Assembly: GCF_019320115.1 (NCBI RefSeq)
Contig: NC_089586.1
Location: 372,001-436,000, forward strand
Length of the DNA stretch: 64,000 nt
Reading direction: 5' to 3'
Source of the DNA: Miscanthus floridulus
Lineage: Eukaryota > Streptophyta > Magnoliopsida > Poales > Poaceae
Every line of letters begins with the position of its first letter. Within the stretch, counting starts at the first letter, position 1. The notes below the pieces were generated by a model. That model searched no databases and had not been told where the DNA came from. It worked only from the letters and a program-made list of their open reading frames with translations. Positions 1-10,800 of this stretch are shown in pieces. The position numbers and the translations under genes were made by a program.

Positions 1-151
1 TGCCGGTGTGAAAAGTCGAAAATACCCTTAAGTCTAAATATGTCATTAATTTTTTTAGCATCTTAACGACTTCAAATGAAAAAACTCAAAACTAGAAAGT
101 TGTAGATCTCGTCGAGATCTATAATTTTCATATAAAAATTATCTTCATTTA
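1..151. other. Left genomic flank of element 1, with first copy of a tandem-repeat target
   Basis: AT-rich DNA without a gene. It contains a near-perfect palindrome around 104-120 (AGATCTCGTCGAGATCT). It ends with the sequence that recurs at 25010-25033 beyond the retrotransposon, so this stretch was contiguous with 24990 onward before element 1 inserted. Positions 147-151 (ATTTA) are the left target-site duplication. Confidence 0.7.
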
Positions 152-1418
152 TGTCGGATACCATAAAAAGGGGTACCCTAAGCAAGAACCGAAAAGATTG
201 CTTAGACCTTACAAATATCAAAGCCGAAGGACAACCACGAGGCCTCAGCCGATTCTCCGATTCGCCCCGCCGAGGCCGTCTCGCCGAGGCACCCTCGCCG
301 AGGCTGATTTTCCGATTTTCCCCGCCGAGGCCCTCTCGCTAAGGCCGATTCTTCGATTTGCCCCGCCGAGGCCCTCTCGCCGAGGCCGATTCTCCGATTC
401 GCCCCGCCGAGGCCCTCTCGTCGAGGCCGATTCCCCGATTCGCTCCGCCGAGGCCCTCTCGCCGAGGCTGATTCCCCGATTCGCCCCGCCGAGGCTCTCT
501 TGCCGAGGCCGATTCCCCGATTCGCCCCGCCGAGGCCGTCTCGCCGAGGCCGTCCCTCTGGCAGGCTGTCCCATCCATTTAATGCGCCTGAATGCACCCA
601 CTACGTCAGCCACGACCGGCAGGGTACAGCAACAGGAGCGATGGGACAACGGTCAAATCTCCTTTTTACCATCCCTTACTGACGGTGCAGGGGTTACCAT
701 GCCCTGCGGCCACATGCCCTGCACTTTTCCATCTAAACCGGGTACGACGCTGACCACCGAGGCCCCCGCATCATACTCAGGTCATCTCCCAGGCCTCTGC
801 GTAGTCAGCCACAAACACCTGCCCGGCCTCGGCATGCCACCAAGTCAAAAATTCGCAAGGCACGGCATGTCACCTACAGCGGAGGCCATGCTGACTAGAC
901 GTCAACGAGGACCCCTACGACTTCAACAGCCTCGGGCATGGCCGGCACGACGCACCAGAGATCAAGTACCAATTGCCATTCCTGACACTGTGCTGCTACA
1001 GGAATATGCCACAGTACTAGATCTTCCATCCTCGCTAAGGCTCCACATGTAGCTCTCTCATGTACTCCTGGCTCCCTCCTTGCGGCTATAAAAGGAAGCA
1101 GCCAGGGCCGTTTCTAGAAAACGAGACCATGCCGGCCCTCACGCACACTCTCCTACCGCCTGAGAGCAACGTCTCAAGCTGCCCACATCACTCCCCGTCG
1201 AGACCTGGGACTAGCTCCCTCTCTCACCTAGCTTGTGACCCCCTACTACAAGCACTTCGGTGCAAGGAATACAAGATCGATCTCTCAGACTGGACGTAGG
1301 GCATCGATTGCCTAAACCAGTATAAACCTTGTGTCTCTTTACATCACCATCCGGGATTAGGAGCACACAGTTCACATTTACTGGTTGGTTGAGGACCCCC
1401 CAGTCTGAAACACCGACA
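152..1418 (+). repeat. 5' LTR of element 1
   Basis: It is 1267 bp against 1307 bp for the 3' copy. It starts TGTCGGATACC and ends AACACCGACA. A TATA box (TATAAAAG) lies at 1087-1094, giving a likely transcription start near 1120. The copies differ at roughly 4% of positions in the last 350 bp (by eye). The length difference equals one unit of the GC-rich tandem repeat. Confidence 0.93.
240..550 (+). repeat. GC-rich tandem repeat (about 40-bp unit) inside the 5' LTR
   Basis: Seven diverged units of about 40 bp, each with a core like GCCCCGCCGAGGCC followed by CTCTCGCCGAGGC and CGATTC. The 3' LTR carries eight units (23775-24115). The long open frames here on both strands are a by-product of the GC-rich repeat and are not genes. 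Confidence 0.85.
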
Positions 1419-1440
1419 GTTGGCGCGCCAAGTAGGGGAA
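1419..1440 (+). other. Primer-binding-site region of element 1
   Basis: GTTGGCGCGCCAAGTAGGGG directly follows the LTR. The same type of sequence abuts the 5' LTRs of element 2 (20868-20887, minus) and element 3 (46739 onward), as expected of the tRNA-primed minus-strand start. I did not assign the tRNA. Confidence 0.75.
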
Positions 1441-1477
1441 TACTGCGTGTAAGCTTAATCATCTCAACAAGTCCTGG

Positions 1478-1777
1478 ATGGTAGACCCCATACGACCACT
1501 ACATCTCGGCACGATGATCTGGTTAAGGAGCCTAGAGTTCATGTCTCTAGGATACGAGTACGACATGGTACTCCTCCCACCTAGAGCCTCGTCAACCGAC
1601 GGCGACATCACGCACCAATAGCCCAGGCGTGGGCGGCGCCCGGGCCACCGCTCCCATCACGCTCGCCAGGCACGGCACAAGCGGGACCACCCCGGCACCA
1701 CGCAAGCTCAGGGCGACGCGCTGCTCTCCGCCGGTATCCCACGCCCAGCTGTTGGCACAAGGTCTCTGGTCAGGGGC
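1478..1777 (+). pseudogene. gag N-terminal fragment of element 1
   Basis: ATG at 1478. The protein starts MVDPIRPLHL and matches the gag start of element 2 on the minus strand (20829, MADPIRLLRL), including the shared segment SLEFMSLG. An in-frame TAG occurs at the same place in both (before PRR). The frame is cut by solo LTR A at 1778 and resumes after 3816 with a segment like LSLGKGKTPVA, matching LSMDKGKSPVA in element 2. Gag would form the particle core. Here only the N-terminal quarter survives. Confidence 0.75.
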
Positions 1778-3811
1778 TGAAAGCTCTAGTTTGGTTTTGG
1801 TTAATTGATGAAACCCTAAGTGCTAACCTAGTTTATCAAAGTGATTATGAGATAGGTAGCACTACTGCAAGTGATGAAGCAATGATGAAGATCATGACAA
1901 TGGTGATAGCATGGTGATGATCAAATGCTTGAACTTGGAAAAGAAGAAAGAGAAAAACAAAAGGCTCAAGGCAAAGGTATAAAATGTAGGAGCCATTTTG
2001 TTTTAGTGATCAAGACACTTAGTGAGTATGATCACATTTAGGATAGATAGCCGTACTATTAAAAGGAGTGTAACTCGTATCGAAATGCGGTTATCAAAGT
2101 GCCACTAGATGCTCTAACTCATTGCATATGCATTTAGGATCTAGTGGAGTGCTAACACCCTTGAAAATATTTGTGAAAATATGCTAACACATGTGCACAA
2201 GGTGTTTGCAGGGTTGAGATGGGTTTGGGTCCCTCTCTCCCTCCCGCTGAGCTTGCTCAGCGGGATTCGGCGCTTTTGGAAAAATGAAATGTCTATTTTC
2301 TATTGCGTCGGATGCAAAATTATTGGTAGTTGGCACACTTGAGCAAGGGTGAAGAAGTTAGAGTTGAAATAGAGTTGGTTGAAATGATGTTGACGTCGGT
2401 CTACTGACCGGACGCTGGGTCACTCAGCGACCGGACGCTGAAAGGCTGCGTCCGGTCGAGTTGGCAGAGAGGTCGCCAGTTTCGGTGTTGCACCGAACGC
2501 TGGACCTGAGATGCACCGGACGCTTGTTTCTGTGTCCGGTCAAGCTGATGGGTCTGCACAGTGGCTAAGGGTTGAGCACCGGACGCCGGCTGCGTCCAGT
2601 CAAGGTGGACCGGACGCGTCCGGTCGAAAAAACATGCCTCGGGGAGCTTACTGGAAACGACCAGATGCTGGGGCTTCAGCGTCCGGTCAGTTTTGACCGA
2701 AGCGTCCGGTCAGCTTCGTAGCCGTTAAAATCTGACGAACAACGTTTGAAGCTAGTGACGCGTGGCGTCCATCGGGCGACCGGACGCTGAGGGCCAGCGT
2801 CCGGTCGGTATGACCGGAGCGACTGGTCAGAGCGTGTTTTGCCCAGTGAAGGAGTATAACGGCTCTATTTGATGGGGGCTCTATTTATAGCCCCATGGCC
2901 GGCTCAAGGGAGAACTCTTACACATTTTCATTGACATAACAACCTTGTGAGCTTAGCCAAAGCCCTCCCACTCATCTCTATCATTGATCCATCATCATTG
3001 TGAGATTGGGAGAGAATCCAAGTGCATTGCTTGAGTGATTGCATCTAGAGGCACTTGGTATTCGTGTTGCGCTGCGGATTTCCCTTGTTTCTCTTGGTGG
3101 TTGCCACCACCTAGACGGTTGGAGCAGCGGTGGAGGATCGGCACGAGTTGGTGATTGTTCGTGGCCGTCTCCAGTGATTGTGAGGGGAGTTGTACCTTCC
3201 CCGGCGGAGCGCCGAAAGGTAACTCTAGTAAATTGCTTGTGTCATTGAGTTACCTCACTTGTGGGTCGGTTCTTGCGGTGTCCAATCATGTGGACGAGGT
3301 TTGTGAAACACCTCTTAGCCGCCGAACCACCAAGTGTTGGTCGACACAACGGGGACGTAGCGTGTTGGCAAGCACGTGAACCTCGGGAGAAAATCGATTG
3401 TCTCTTGTCTTTGGCATTCTCCCGGTGATTGGCTATATATTCATCTTGTGATTGGTTCATCCCCTACACGTCGGTATAATCACTCTACTCACTCATTTAC
3501 ATTCTTGCAAACTAGTTGACACAAGCTCTTTAGTGTAATTAGAATTGAGAGCTTGCTTTATTATTTACATTCATCTAGTTGAGCTCTTTAGAGTAGCAAG
3601 ATTGAGAGCTCTTAGTGAATAATTACATAGCTAGTTTGTGTGCCTAAGTATTCATTGTAACTAGAATTGTTAGATAGGTGGCTTGCAACCCTTGTAGAGC
3701 TAGAGCAAGTTTGCATTACGCTATTTGTCATACTAATCAAATTGCTCTAGTTGATTTGTAGATTTTTAAATAGGCTATTCACCCCCCCTCTAGCCATATT
3801 AGGACCTTTCA
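1778..3811 (+). mobile_element. Solo LTR A (TGAAAG...CTTTCA), TSD GGGGC
   Basis: It begins TGAAAG and ends CTTTCA, with GGGGC on both sides (1773-1777 and 3812-3816). TG...CA ends plus a 5-bp duplication indicate an LTR, and no internal region or second LTR is present, so it is a solo LTR of 2034 bp left by LTR-LTR recombination. A TATA-like TATTTATAG lies near 2882. It contains no gene: the small ORFs at 2511-3460 have no recognisable protein. A related copy sits in reverse at 17015-19395. Confidence 0.87.
2395..2835 (+). repeat. Cluster of GTCCGGTC / GACCGGACGC motifs in solo LTR A
   Basis: More than a dozen copies of CCGGACGC and GTCCGGTC in both orientations, able to form alternative stem-loops. 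The same motif cluster occurs in solo LTR B (18140-18475). It lies upstream of the TATA-like sequence, so it may belong to U3 (inference). Confidence 0.8.
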
Positions 3812-4197
3812 GGGGCCTGTCTAGCTTGAGCCTGGGCAAGGGAAAGACGCCGGTGGCGCGCAGCGATGCCTCGTCATCAAGCTCTGCCCTGCCACCTCCT
3901 GAGGAGCCGACTTCTTTCATCACCCCATTCGACATGTACTGCTATGTGACTATGCCATTCGGCCTCAGAAACATAGGGGCCACGTACCAGTGGTGCACCA
4001 CCTAGGTTTTTGGCGAGCACATCGGGCGAACCATCAAGGCCAGTGTGGACAACATTGAGGACAAGTCCAGGAAGGCCAGTGACCTCATCGACGACTTGGA
4101 AATTGGTGGCCCGTCCAAGTACTAAAGCCTAGGACCTACAAGCTAGCCTACGAGAAGGGCAAAATCCTCATCAATACTTAGAATATAGAACAGATAC
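3812..4197 (+). pseudogene. gag/RT/integrase fusion remnant of element 1
   Basis: This resumes gag after solo LTR A and runs to about 3911 (PPPEEPT). It then jumps directly into reverse transcriptase (SFITPFDMYCYV then TMPFGLRN, matching RT of element 2). It jumps again near 4112-4127 into the integrase C-terminus (RTYKLAYEKGKILINT), which has an in-frame TAG. The coding end is split by element 2: the last codons continue at 22374-22390 as IRCFYP-stop. Thus two internal deletions removed most of gag, protease, most of RT, RNase H and the integrase core. Confidence 0.82.
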
Positions 4198-5681
4198 TGT
4201 CGGTGTTTTCGAACCGGGGGTTCCTCAACCAACGAGTGAATTTGTGCTACGTGCCCCTAATCCCGGATGGTGATGCAAAGAGACACAAGGTTTATACTGG
4301 TTCAGGCAATCGAGGCCCTATGTCCAGTCTAAGAGATCGATCTTCTGTTCCTTGCATCGGAGTGCTCGTAGTAGGGGGTTACAAGCTAGGTGAGAGAGGG
4401 AGCTAGCCCCAGGTCTCGGCGAGGGTGGTGCGGGTTGCTTGAGGCGTTGTTCTCAAGCAGCGTAGAAGTGTGTAGTTCTATCGGTGTGTTCGTCTTTCCT
4501 CTCCCTAGAAATAGCCCCGGTCCCTCCCTTTTATACTCTAAGGGAGAACCAGGGACGTCCATACATAGCGCTCTATAAATGGGGGTGGCGTGTTCGAGCC
4601 CTATAGCCGGCCACTGTTGTGGTATGGTCGATGGAGTGGCCCCGTCCTTGTCGTGCAGAAGTGACACGCCGGTCATACTTGATCTTGTGCGTCGTGGGGC
4701 TCCAGTACAGCTTGATGCAGGACATGGCGGGCGACGTGCTGGTCATCGTGCGATGACATCGTAGGGAGCTGTGGCTCTGCAGATGCCGAGGCTGAGCCAT
4801 CGTGGGGGGCTCGGCGGACATGGATCCTCAGGCTGCCGAGCCCCTGAAGCAAACTGCCGAGGCCTTGGAGGGAATTATTGGTCCTAGGTACTGATTCCGA
4901 GGCCACAGTATCCCAGACGTGGCTCCCCATGCTGCGTTGTTCTCGGAGCAGGAGTTGGCAGCATAGTGAGGCATGGGCGTCAACCATGTGCATAGTGGTT
5001 AGCACAGTGGTGGGTAACCCCATCATCGTGCGATGACATCATAGGGAGCTGTGGCTCTGCAGATGCCGAGGCCGAGCCATCGTGGGGGGGGGCTCAGTGG
5101 ACATGGATCCTCAGGCTGCCGAGCCCCTGAAGCAAACTGTCGAGGCCTTGGAGGGAATTATTGGTCCTGGGTACTGATTCCGAGGCCACAGTATCCCAGA
5201 CGTGGCTCCCCACGCTGCGTTGTTCTCAAAGCAGGAGTTGGCAGCACAGTGAGGCATGGGCATCAATCATGTGCATAGTGGTTAGCACAGTGGCGGGTAA
5301 CCCCTGCCCAGTCCTGCCTCCTGTCCCGTCGGCCATTCCGCTGTACTGTGCCGAGCATGCGGCCGATGTCAGGGGCAGCAGTTGGCTGAGTTAATGCGAC
5401 ACGACGTTTTGTCAGAGGGACGGGTGAAGGAAGAGGCAGCGGAGTGCTACCGAGCCCGCCTCGTGTGAGACGGAGGGTCGGCGGCCCGGCCGAGGCCTGC
5501 GACGAGAGGGGGTCGGCCGAGGCCTTTGGTGGGGGATCGCCGAGGTCAGCGGTGAGGGGGCCTCAGGCGAGTCGGAGAATCGGCCGAGGCCAGCGGTGTT
5601 TAGCTGGTTTCGACTTTTACGAAGTCTAAACAGTCGTTTTTTGGTTCTCGCTTAGGGTACCCCTTCTCACGATATCCGATA
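4198..5681 (-). repeat. 3' LTR of element 2
   Basis: Read on the minus strand it starts TATCGGATATC (the canonical TG is mutated to TA in both LTRs) and ends CACCGACA. The TATA box (CTTTTATA on the plus strand) is at 4528-4535. It is clearly related to the LTR of element 1 in its first 60 bp (GGGGTACCCTAAGC shared) but differs internally. Confidence 0.93.
4744..5303 (-). repeat. 280-bp tandem duplication within the 3' LTR
   Basis: Two nearly identical 280-bp units starting CATCGTGCGATGAC at 4744 and 5024. The same pair exists in the 5' LTR at 21434 and 21714 with the same spacing, so the duplication predates insertion. It lies in U3, upstream of the TATA box in the element's own direction. 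Confidence 0.88.
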
Positions 5682-7400
5682 GTAGCCCCCGAGCCTTGGG
5701 GGGAGTGGAGACACTCCCCCTGAGGTTCTGACGAGAATTGGCTTTTGATAGTTCCTGTTGGGATGGTGTTTTGTACTCGAGGTTTTGGTGGGTGCGCGCG
5801 AGCGCACCCGCCGAGTGTAGCCCCCGAGGCCCTGGAGGAGTGATTTCACTTCTTTAGGGGCTTTTTTCTCTCTCGAGTGAGGGGTTTTCATTGTGTTTGC
5901 CAGGCCCGTGGGTGCGAGTTCGGATCGTAGGGCCTCGACGATGCTGCGGAAAGAGCCCCTTAGCCTCCGCCTAGAGCGAGAGGGCCGTCAGGGGTTCCCC
6001 CGGCTTTTTGTACGACCCTCGTGCTTCCTTTTCGCTCAGAAGGAGGGGTGGAAGATGCCATGCTACCCTCGGTGGGCGCGAGCGACGGCATTTCCGGTGA
6101 GCTGTTATCGGATAAGTCCGAGTGGAGGCCCGTACCCCATTTGCTGGGGGTCGGCTAGCGGTCTAGAGATGCGGTCCAAGAGTACTGGCGGGTTTCTCTA
6201 GTGGGTGCCGAGGCCGTTCGCTGGGCCTCGGTGGCTCGGTGCCTCCCTACGGTGGGATCCCATTCGGAGACCTCCCTGCCGGTCTCGGACACGACCTAGG
6301 GCGCGCTCGTACAGGCTCGCCCATAGTCGTCCCTGACTCTTTTGCCCTAGGGCAGCTGTCGAAACCCCTAGGGGCCCAGCCTTCGAACCCCTGGACCATA
6401 ACGGGCTCGGGTCACTTGTCTTTATCTTGGGTGCAGGAAGAGCCCCCGAGCCTCCGCATGGAGCGAGAGGGTGGTCAGGGGTCCTCCCGACTTTTTTGTC
6501 CGTCCCCCTCATGTCCTTTTCGCTCGGACAGGGGGGCTGTTTGCCGAGCCCACTCGTGTGCGAGCCTGAGCCACTGGGTCTCGGCAAAGTTGCAGGAGGA
6601 GCCCCCGAGTCTCTCGCACGGAGTGAGACAGCGGTCAGAGGTCCCCCTGGCTTTTGGTTCGCCCCTCGCGCATGAGGGTCTGTCTGCCGAGCCCCCCTCG
6701 GGTGCGAGCCTAGGTCGTGAGGTCTCGGCGTCTTTTGTAGAAGGAGCTCCCTAGCCTCTGCATGGAGCAAGAGGGCCGTCAGGAGATCTTCTGGCTTTTT
6801 GAATGACCCTCGCGCTTCCTTTTCGCTCGGAAGGAGGGTTTGTTTTGCCGAGCCCCCTCGTGTGCGAGCCCAAGTCGCTGGGCCTCGGTAATGGTTTGCA
6901 GGAAGAGTCCCTTAGCCTCTGCGTGGAGCAAGAGGGCCGTCGAGGATTCTCCTGACTTTTTATTCGACCCTCGCGCTTCCTTTTCACTCAGAAGGAGGGG
7001 TGGAACATGCCGCGCTACCCTCAGTGGGTGCGAGCGATGGCATTTTCGGTGAGCTGTTATCGGGTAAGTCCGAGTGGAGGCCCGTACCCCGTTCGCTAGG
7101 GGTCGGCTAGTGGTCCGTAGACGCGCTCCAAGAGTACCGGAGGGTTTCTCTAGTGGGTGCCGAGGCCGTTCGCTGGGCCTCGGTGGCTCGGTGCCTCCCT
7201 ACGGTGGGATCCCATTCGGAGACCTCCCTACCAGTCTCGGACACGACACAGGGCGTCCTAAGCATTTCGCTTGCTTGGGCCTCGGCCTCGTATAGGCTCG
7301 CCCGTAGTCGCCCCTGACTCTGTTGCCCTGGGGTGGCTGTCGAAACCCCTAAGGGCCCAGCCTTCGAACCCCTGGACCATAGCGGGCTCGGTGCCCAGTT
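5682..7400 (-). repeat. Polypurine tract and repeat-rich spacer before the 3' LTR of element 2
   Basis: On the minus strand GGCTCGGGGGCTAC lies directly before the LTR (5682-5695), the expected polypurine tract. Similar AGCCCCCGAG motifs recur (plus strand) near 5818, 6439 and 6600. A segment of about 480 bp at 5943-6415 is repeated at 6905-7390. Between them lie several units of about 150 bp starting GAGCCCCCGAGCCTC or similar. The ORFs here on both strands look like repeat by-products. No gene. Confidence 0.8.
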
Positions 7401-7675
7401 CCTTTGCCTGAAAGGAATCGGGGGGGTTATTTCTCTCCCTACGGCTAATAACGGTAGGCACGCCTTTTGAGGTAGCTTTTTCGGGGAGGCGAAACGGCAC
7501 CTGCTGCTGCTGTGGTTGGACGCGACGTGGCGTCAGCCGACGGGACGTACCTGCACGTGCGATTAATGAGGAGGGAGTGGGCGCGTGGGCGATAAGACCG
7601 GATCTGGATAACCGCGCTAGATTTTTTGGGGAAACTTCCCCGATTTTGTCGCCCAGTGGTTTCGTCTCGTCCCTG

Positions 7676-7848
7676 CATAAATACGCAAAGAGCCTCGCCC
7701 TCCCCCTTCTTACCTTTTCCGCATTTGCTTTCGCTGCCTCTGTGCCGTTGCTGAGAGCATAGAGCGCCGGGGAGGAGAAGGGCGAGAGCGAGAGACTGAA
7801 AGAAAGAGAGAGAGAGATTACCGCCGTAGCAGCGACCTCCACCGCGCA
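7676..7848 (+). promoter_or_regulatory. Putative core promoter and leader of the antisense gene
   Basis: A TATA-like CATAAATA at 7676-7683 lies about 170 bp before the ATG. It is followed by a purine-rich leader (GA repeats about 7785-7819) and then the start context CGCAATGGC. The arrangement resembles an ordinary plant promoter facing opposite to the retrotransposon's own transcription. No expression evidence is available from sequence. Confidence 0.5.
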
Positions 7849-10800
7849 ATGGCTGGTGGTCCCGTCATCCTCCTGACGGATCCCTGGGAGCGGTCTGATG
7901 TCATCGAGGAGAAGCTGCAGTCGCTCATGGAGGCCGGTCTTCTTCGCCCGATCACCGACCCTGACGAGCCGGAGTGGATTGCTCCGGGGAACGAGTCGGA
8001 GCCAAGGCCGCGCGATGGCTACGTGGTGAGCTTCGTCGTCTTCCACGAGCGAGGCCTTGGGTCGCCGGTGGATAAGTTCATGCGGGCGCTCCCGCACTAC
8101 TATGGCGTGGAGCTTCACAATTTCAGCCCCAACTCCATCGCGCAGGCGGCCATCTTCGTTGCCGTCTGTGAGGGGTACTTGGGGATCGCTCCCCACTGGG
8201 AGTTGTGGCTCCACTTGTTCCGAGCGACGTTCACCACCAAGCCGGGGAGAACGAGGGGGGCTCGGAAGGTGTAGAGGGCCGGCGGCTGCACCCTTCATGT
8301 GCGCCAAGACCGGCAGTCCCTCTACATCCTGGCCCAGCTGTCATCGTCCAACCGTCGTTGGTACGACGACTGGTTCTACCTCCGTAATGACGATGGAGGA
8401 CTTCCTCCTTATACCGGGCGGGTTGTAGAGAGTCAACCAGAGAAATGGGGATACGACGTTATCAAGGTTGATCAGCCTAGGCTGGAGCCACTCTTGCGGG
8501 CCTCGGGGAAGCTGCGTGACCGTGGCCTTTCGGCGGCCGTGGTCATGGCGGCCTTTCACCGCCAGAGGGTGTTGCCGCTGATGGCCCTGCAGCGGCGGCT
8601 GTTCAAGATGACCCCGAGCGACCCGATTGCCGGTATCAAGATGTCTGCCTTCGCCCTTACCGACGACAAGACCCTACGTCGGGTGAGAGAGGCGGTAGAC
8701 AGGAAGCCGAAGATCGACGATTTGATGCCGTTCCCGATGCGCCCGTCGCGGGGGTACATTTCACTGGTGAGTTGGATGTTGCCGACGCTTTCGTGGCCTT
8801 CTTGTTTTCCGCCTTTTTTGTCTGTTGTCTTACTTCGTCGTTCCCGTAGGGGATAAGAGACATGCGAGACTCCCCGCCGCCCGTTCCCGAGGACGCCTGG
8901 CTACGAGCCGTGAACAGGGCGCGCGCCGAGGAGGAGAAGAAGAAGAAAGATGCCAAGGAGGCGAAGCGCACGAAGAAGCTCCTCGCACGCGAAAAGCTGG
9001 ACGCCCGTCGCCGGCGTCAGAAGCTCGACGGTCTCCCGTTGGAGCCGTCTCCCTCGTCGTCAGTGTCGGATTCTTCAGGCGATGGCGGCGGGCGCGAGGT
9101 GGGGACAGCCTGCCTGGAACACCTCCCCGACATTAGGGAGATGGTGCCCGGGGCGCCGGCAAGGAGCCTGACGCTCCTAGGAGGAGGAGGTGTCCCGGGG
9201 CCGGTGGCGGCCCGTCCCGGGGCTGAGGCCGACACGCCCGAGGCGCGGGTGTCGGAGGAGCGTGCCGTCAGCCCGATGGGTTCGACGGTGGAGGTGGAGC
9301 GAGCGACGGTGGGGGTGACCCCATTGTCTCCGCAAAGGGTCGAGGAGGTGCCGGGGTCCGGCGGAGGCCAGCTGGCACCGGTGGACACCGAGGCCGCGCT
9401 GCTGCCACCACCGCCACCGTTGTAGAGGAGGCTGGCGGTGTCGAAGTGGCTACATCCCTGTTCGCGGTAAGCGTCTTTTCTGGTGGAGTCCATAGTACTT
9501 CTTGTTTGCCCCTTGGTCGCATGCTGACCCTGGGAGTGTCTTTGCTTCCAGCCAGAAGCATCTGGTGGAAGATCCTACCTTGGCGCCCCGTAAGGCGCTC
9601 AAGGTGAATGTTAGCTCCTCCGCCCATCAGGCAGCGGAGGCGCAGGCTGGCGTGCAGCGTGGCGCGGCGTTGGGCGGGGCCATTTCAGAGGAGGCGGCTG
9701 CCCAGGAAAAGGGTGCCGAGGCGGCCGCGGAGCGAGTGGACGAGGAGGAGCCCACGCCTCACGATGTCGTGAATCTTGGGGCGAAGGAGGCTAGGGCGTC
9801 CACCATTGCCGAGGCCATTGAGGGTGAGGCCAGAGCCCCCAAGACCTCCGAAGTTAGGGCGGTGGATGCCGGGGCCACCGAGGTAGAGATGGCGGAGGCC
9901 AGAGCCCCTGGATCCGTCGAGGCCGAGGCAATGGAGGTAGAGACGGAGCAAGTTTTGGCGCCGCCCCTGGTTCAGACAATCTCATCTAATGATTCCTCCC
10001 AAGGGAAGGAGGCGGCGGACATCGAGGCGGCCAGTACCGCGGAGCAGCCAGTCCTAGATCCCGCCGAGGGGAGTTCGGCCCTTGCCCGGCTACGGCCTGA
10101 GCCCCGTGGGTGGAACTTCCCGCGTGTTTTCTGGCGGAACTGGGCTGATCCCGAGGGGGAGCCTATGTTCGCCCTTGAAGATATCGCAGAGGGGGGGTGG
10201 TGGGATACCCTCGAGCAGTACCGCCAACTGGCAGTGTGGTCGCTGCAGACAGCGATGACTATTATGGGAGGGGACTTGCCCGGTGTCACCCAGGTAAGTA
10301 CTTTCCTCTCCCGTGCCACGTTGTTTTCTCTCCGAGCCCCCTCGCAATGTTTGACGTGCGTTTTTTGCTTTGCCTCTTTAGGAGCTCGAGACCCGATCCC
10401 TTGGGAAATCGGTATTCCTACGAAGGGAGAGGGATATCTAGGACCAGCTCCAGCGGTAGAAGGGCCTGCTCGCCGATGCTCAGGGGCTTTTGTCGGTGCA
10501 GAGTGCGGAAGTGGAGGACCTCCACCTTCATTGTGCTGACATTCAGGCCGAGTTGGCCATGGCTAAAGAGCAGTCTGCCCCTCTAGTAGCGAAGATCAAG
10601 GAACTGGAGGAGGAGCGAGACGCCTCCAGGTCTCGGGCCCAAGAAGCGACGGCCTCTGCCAAGGCCATAGCCGGGCAGCTGGGTGCGGAGCAGAGCGAGC
10701 ATCAGCTGACGAAAGTCGCCTTGGCCGAGGCTACCAAGGCGGCCGAGGCCTCTCGGGTCGAGGCCTTAGACTGGAAGAGCAAGGCCGAGGGTAAGTTCCA

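Noticed and set aside
198..1052. Long open frames on both strands in the LTR of element 1
   Set aside because: They run through GC-rich 40-bp tandem repeats, have low-complexity Arg/Pro/Ser/Glu composition, and the 3' LTR copy breaks them. No domain.
1778..3811. First read as a DNA transposon because of GAAAG...CTTTC ends
   Set aside because: Taking one more base at each end gives TG...CA with a 5-bp GGGGC duplication; the related copy gives CTCTT. That is the LTR pattern.
7258..8307. Minus-strand 349-codon open frame opposite the antisense gene
   Set aside because: It overlaps exon 1 and promoter of the antisense gene, has no domain, and is not in the place or frame of gag-pol of element 2.
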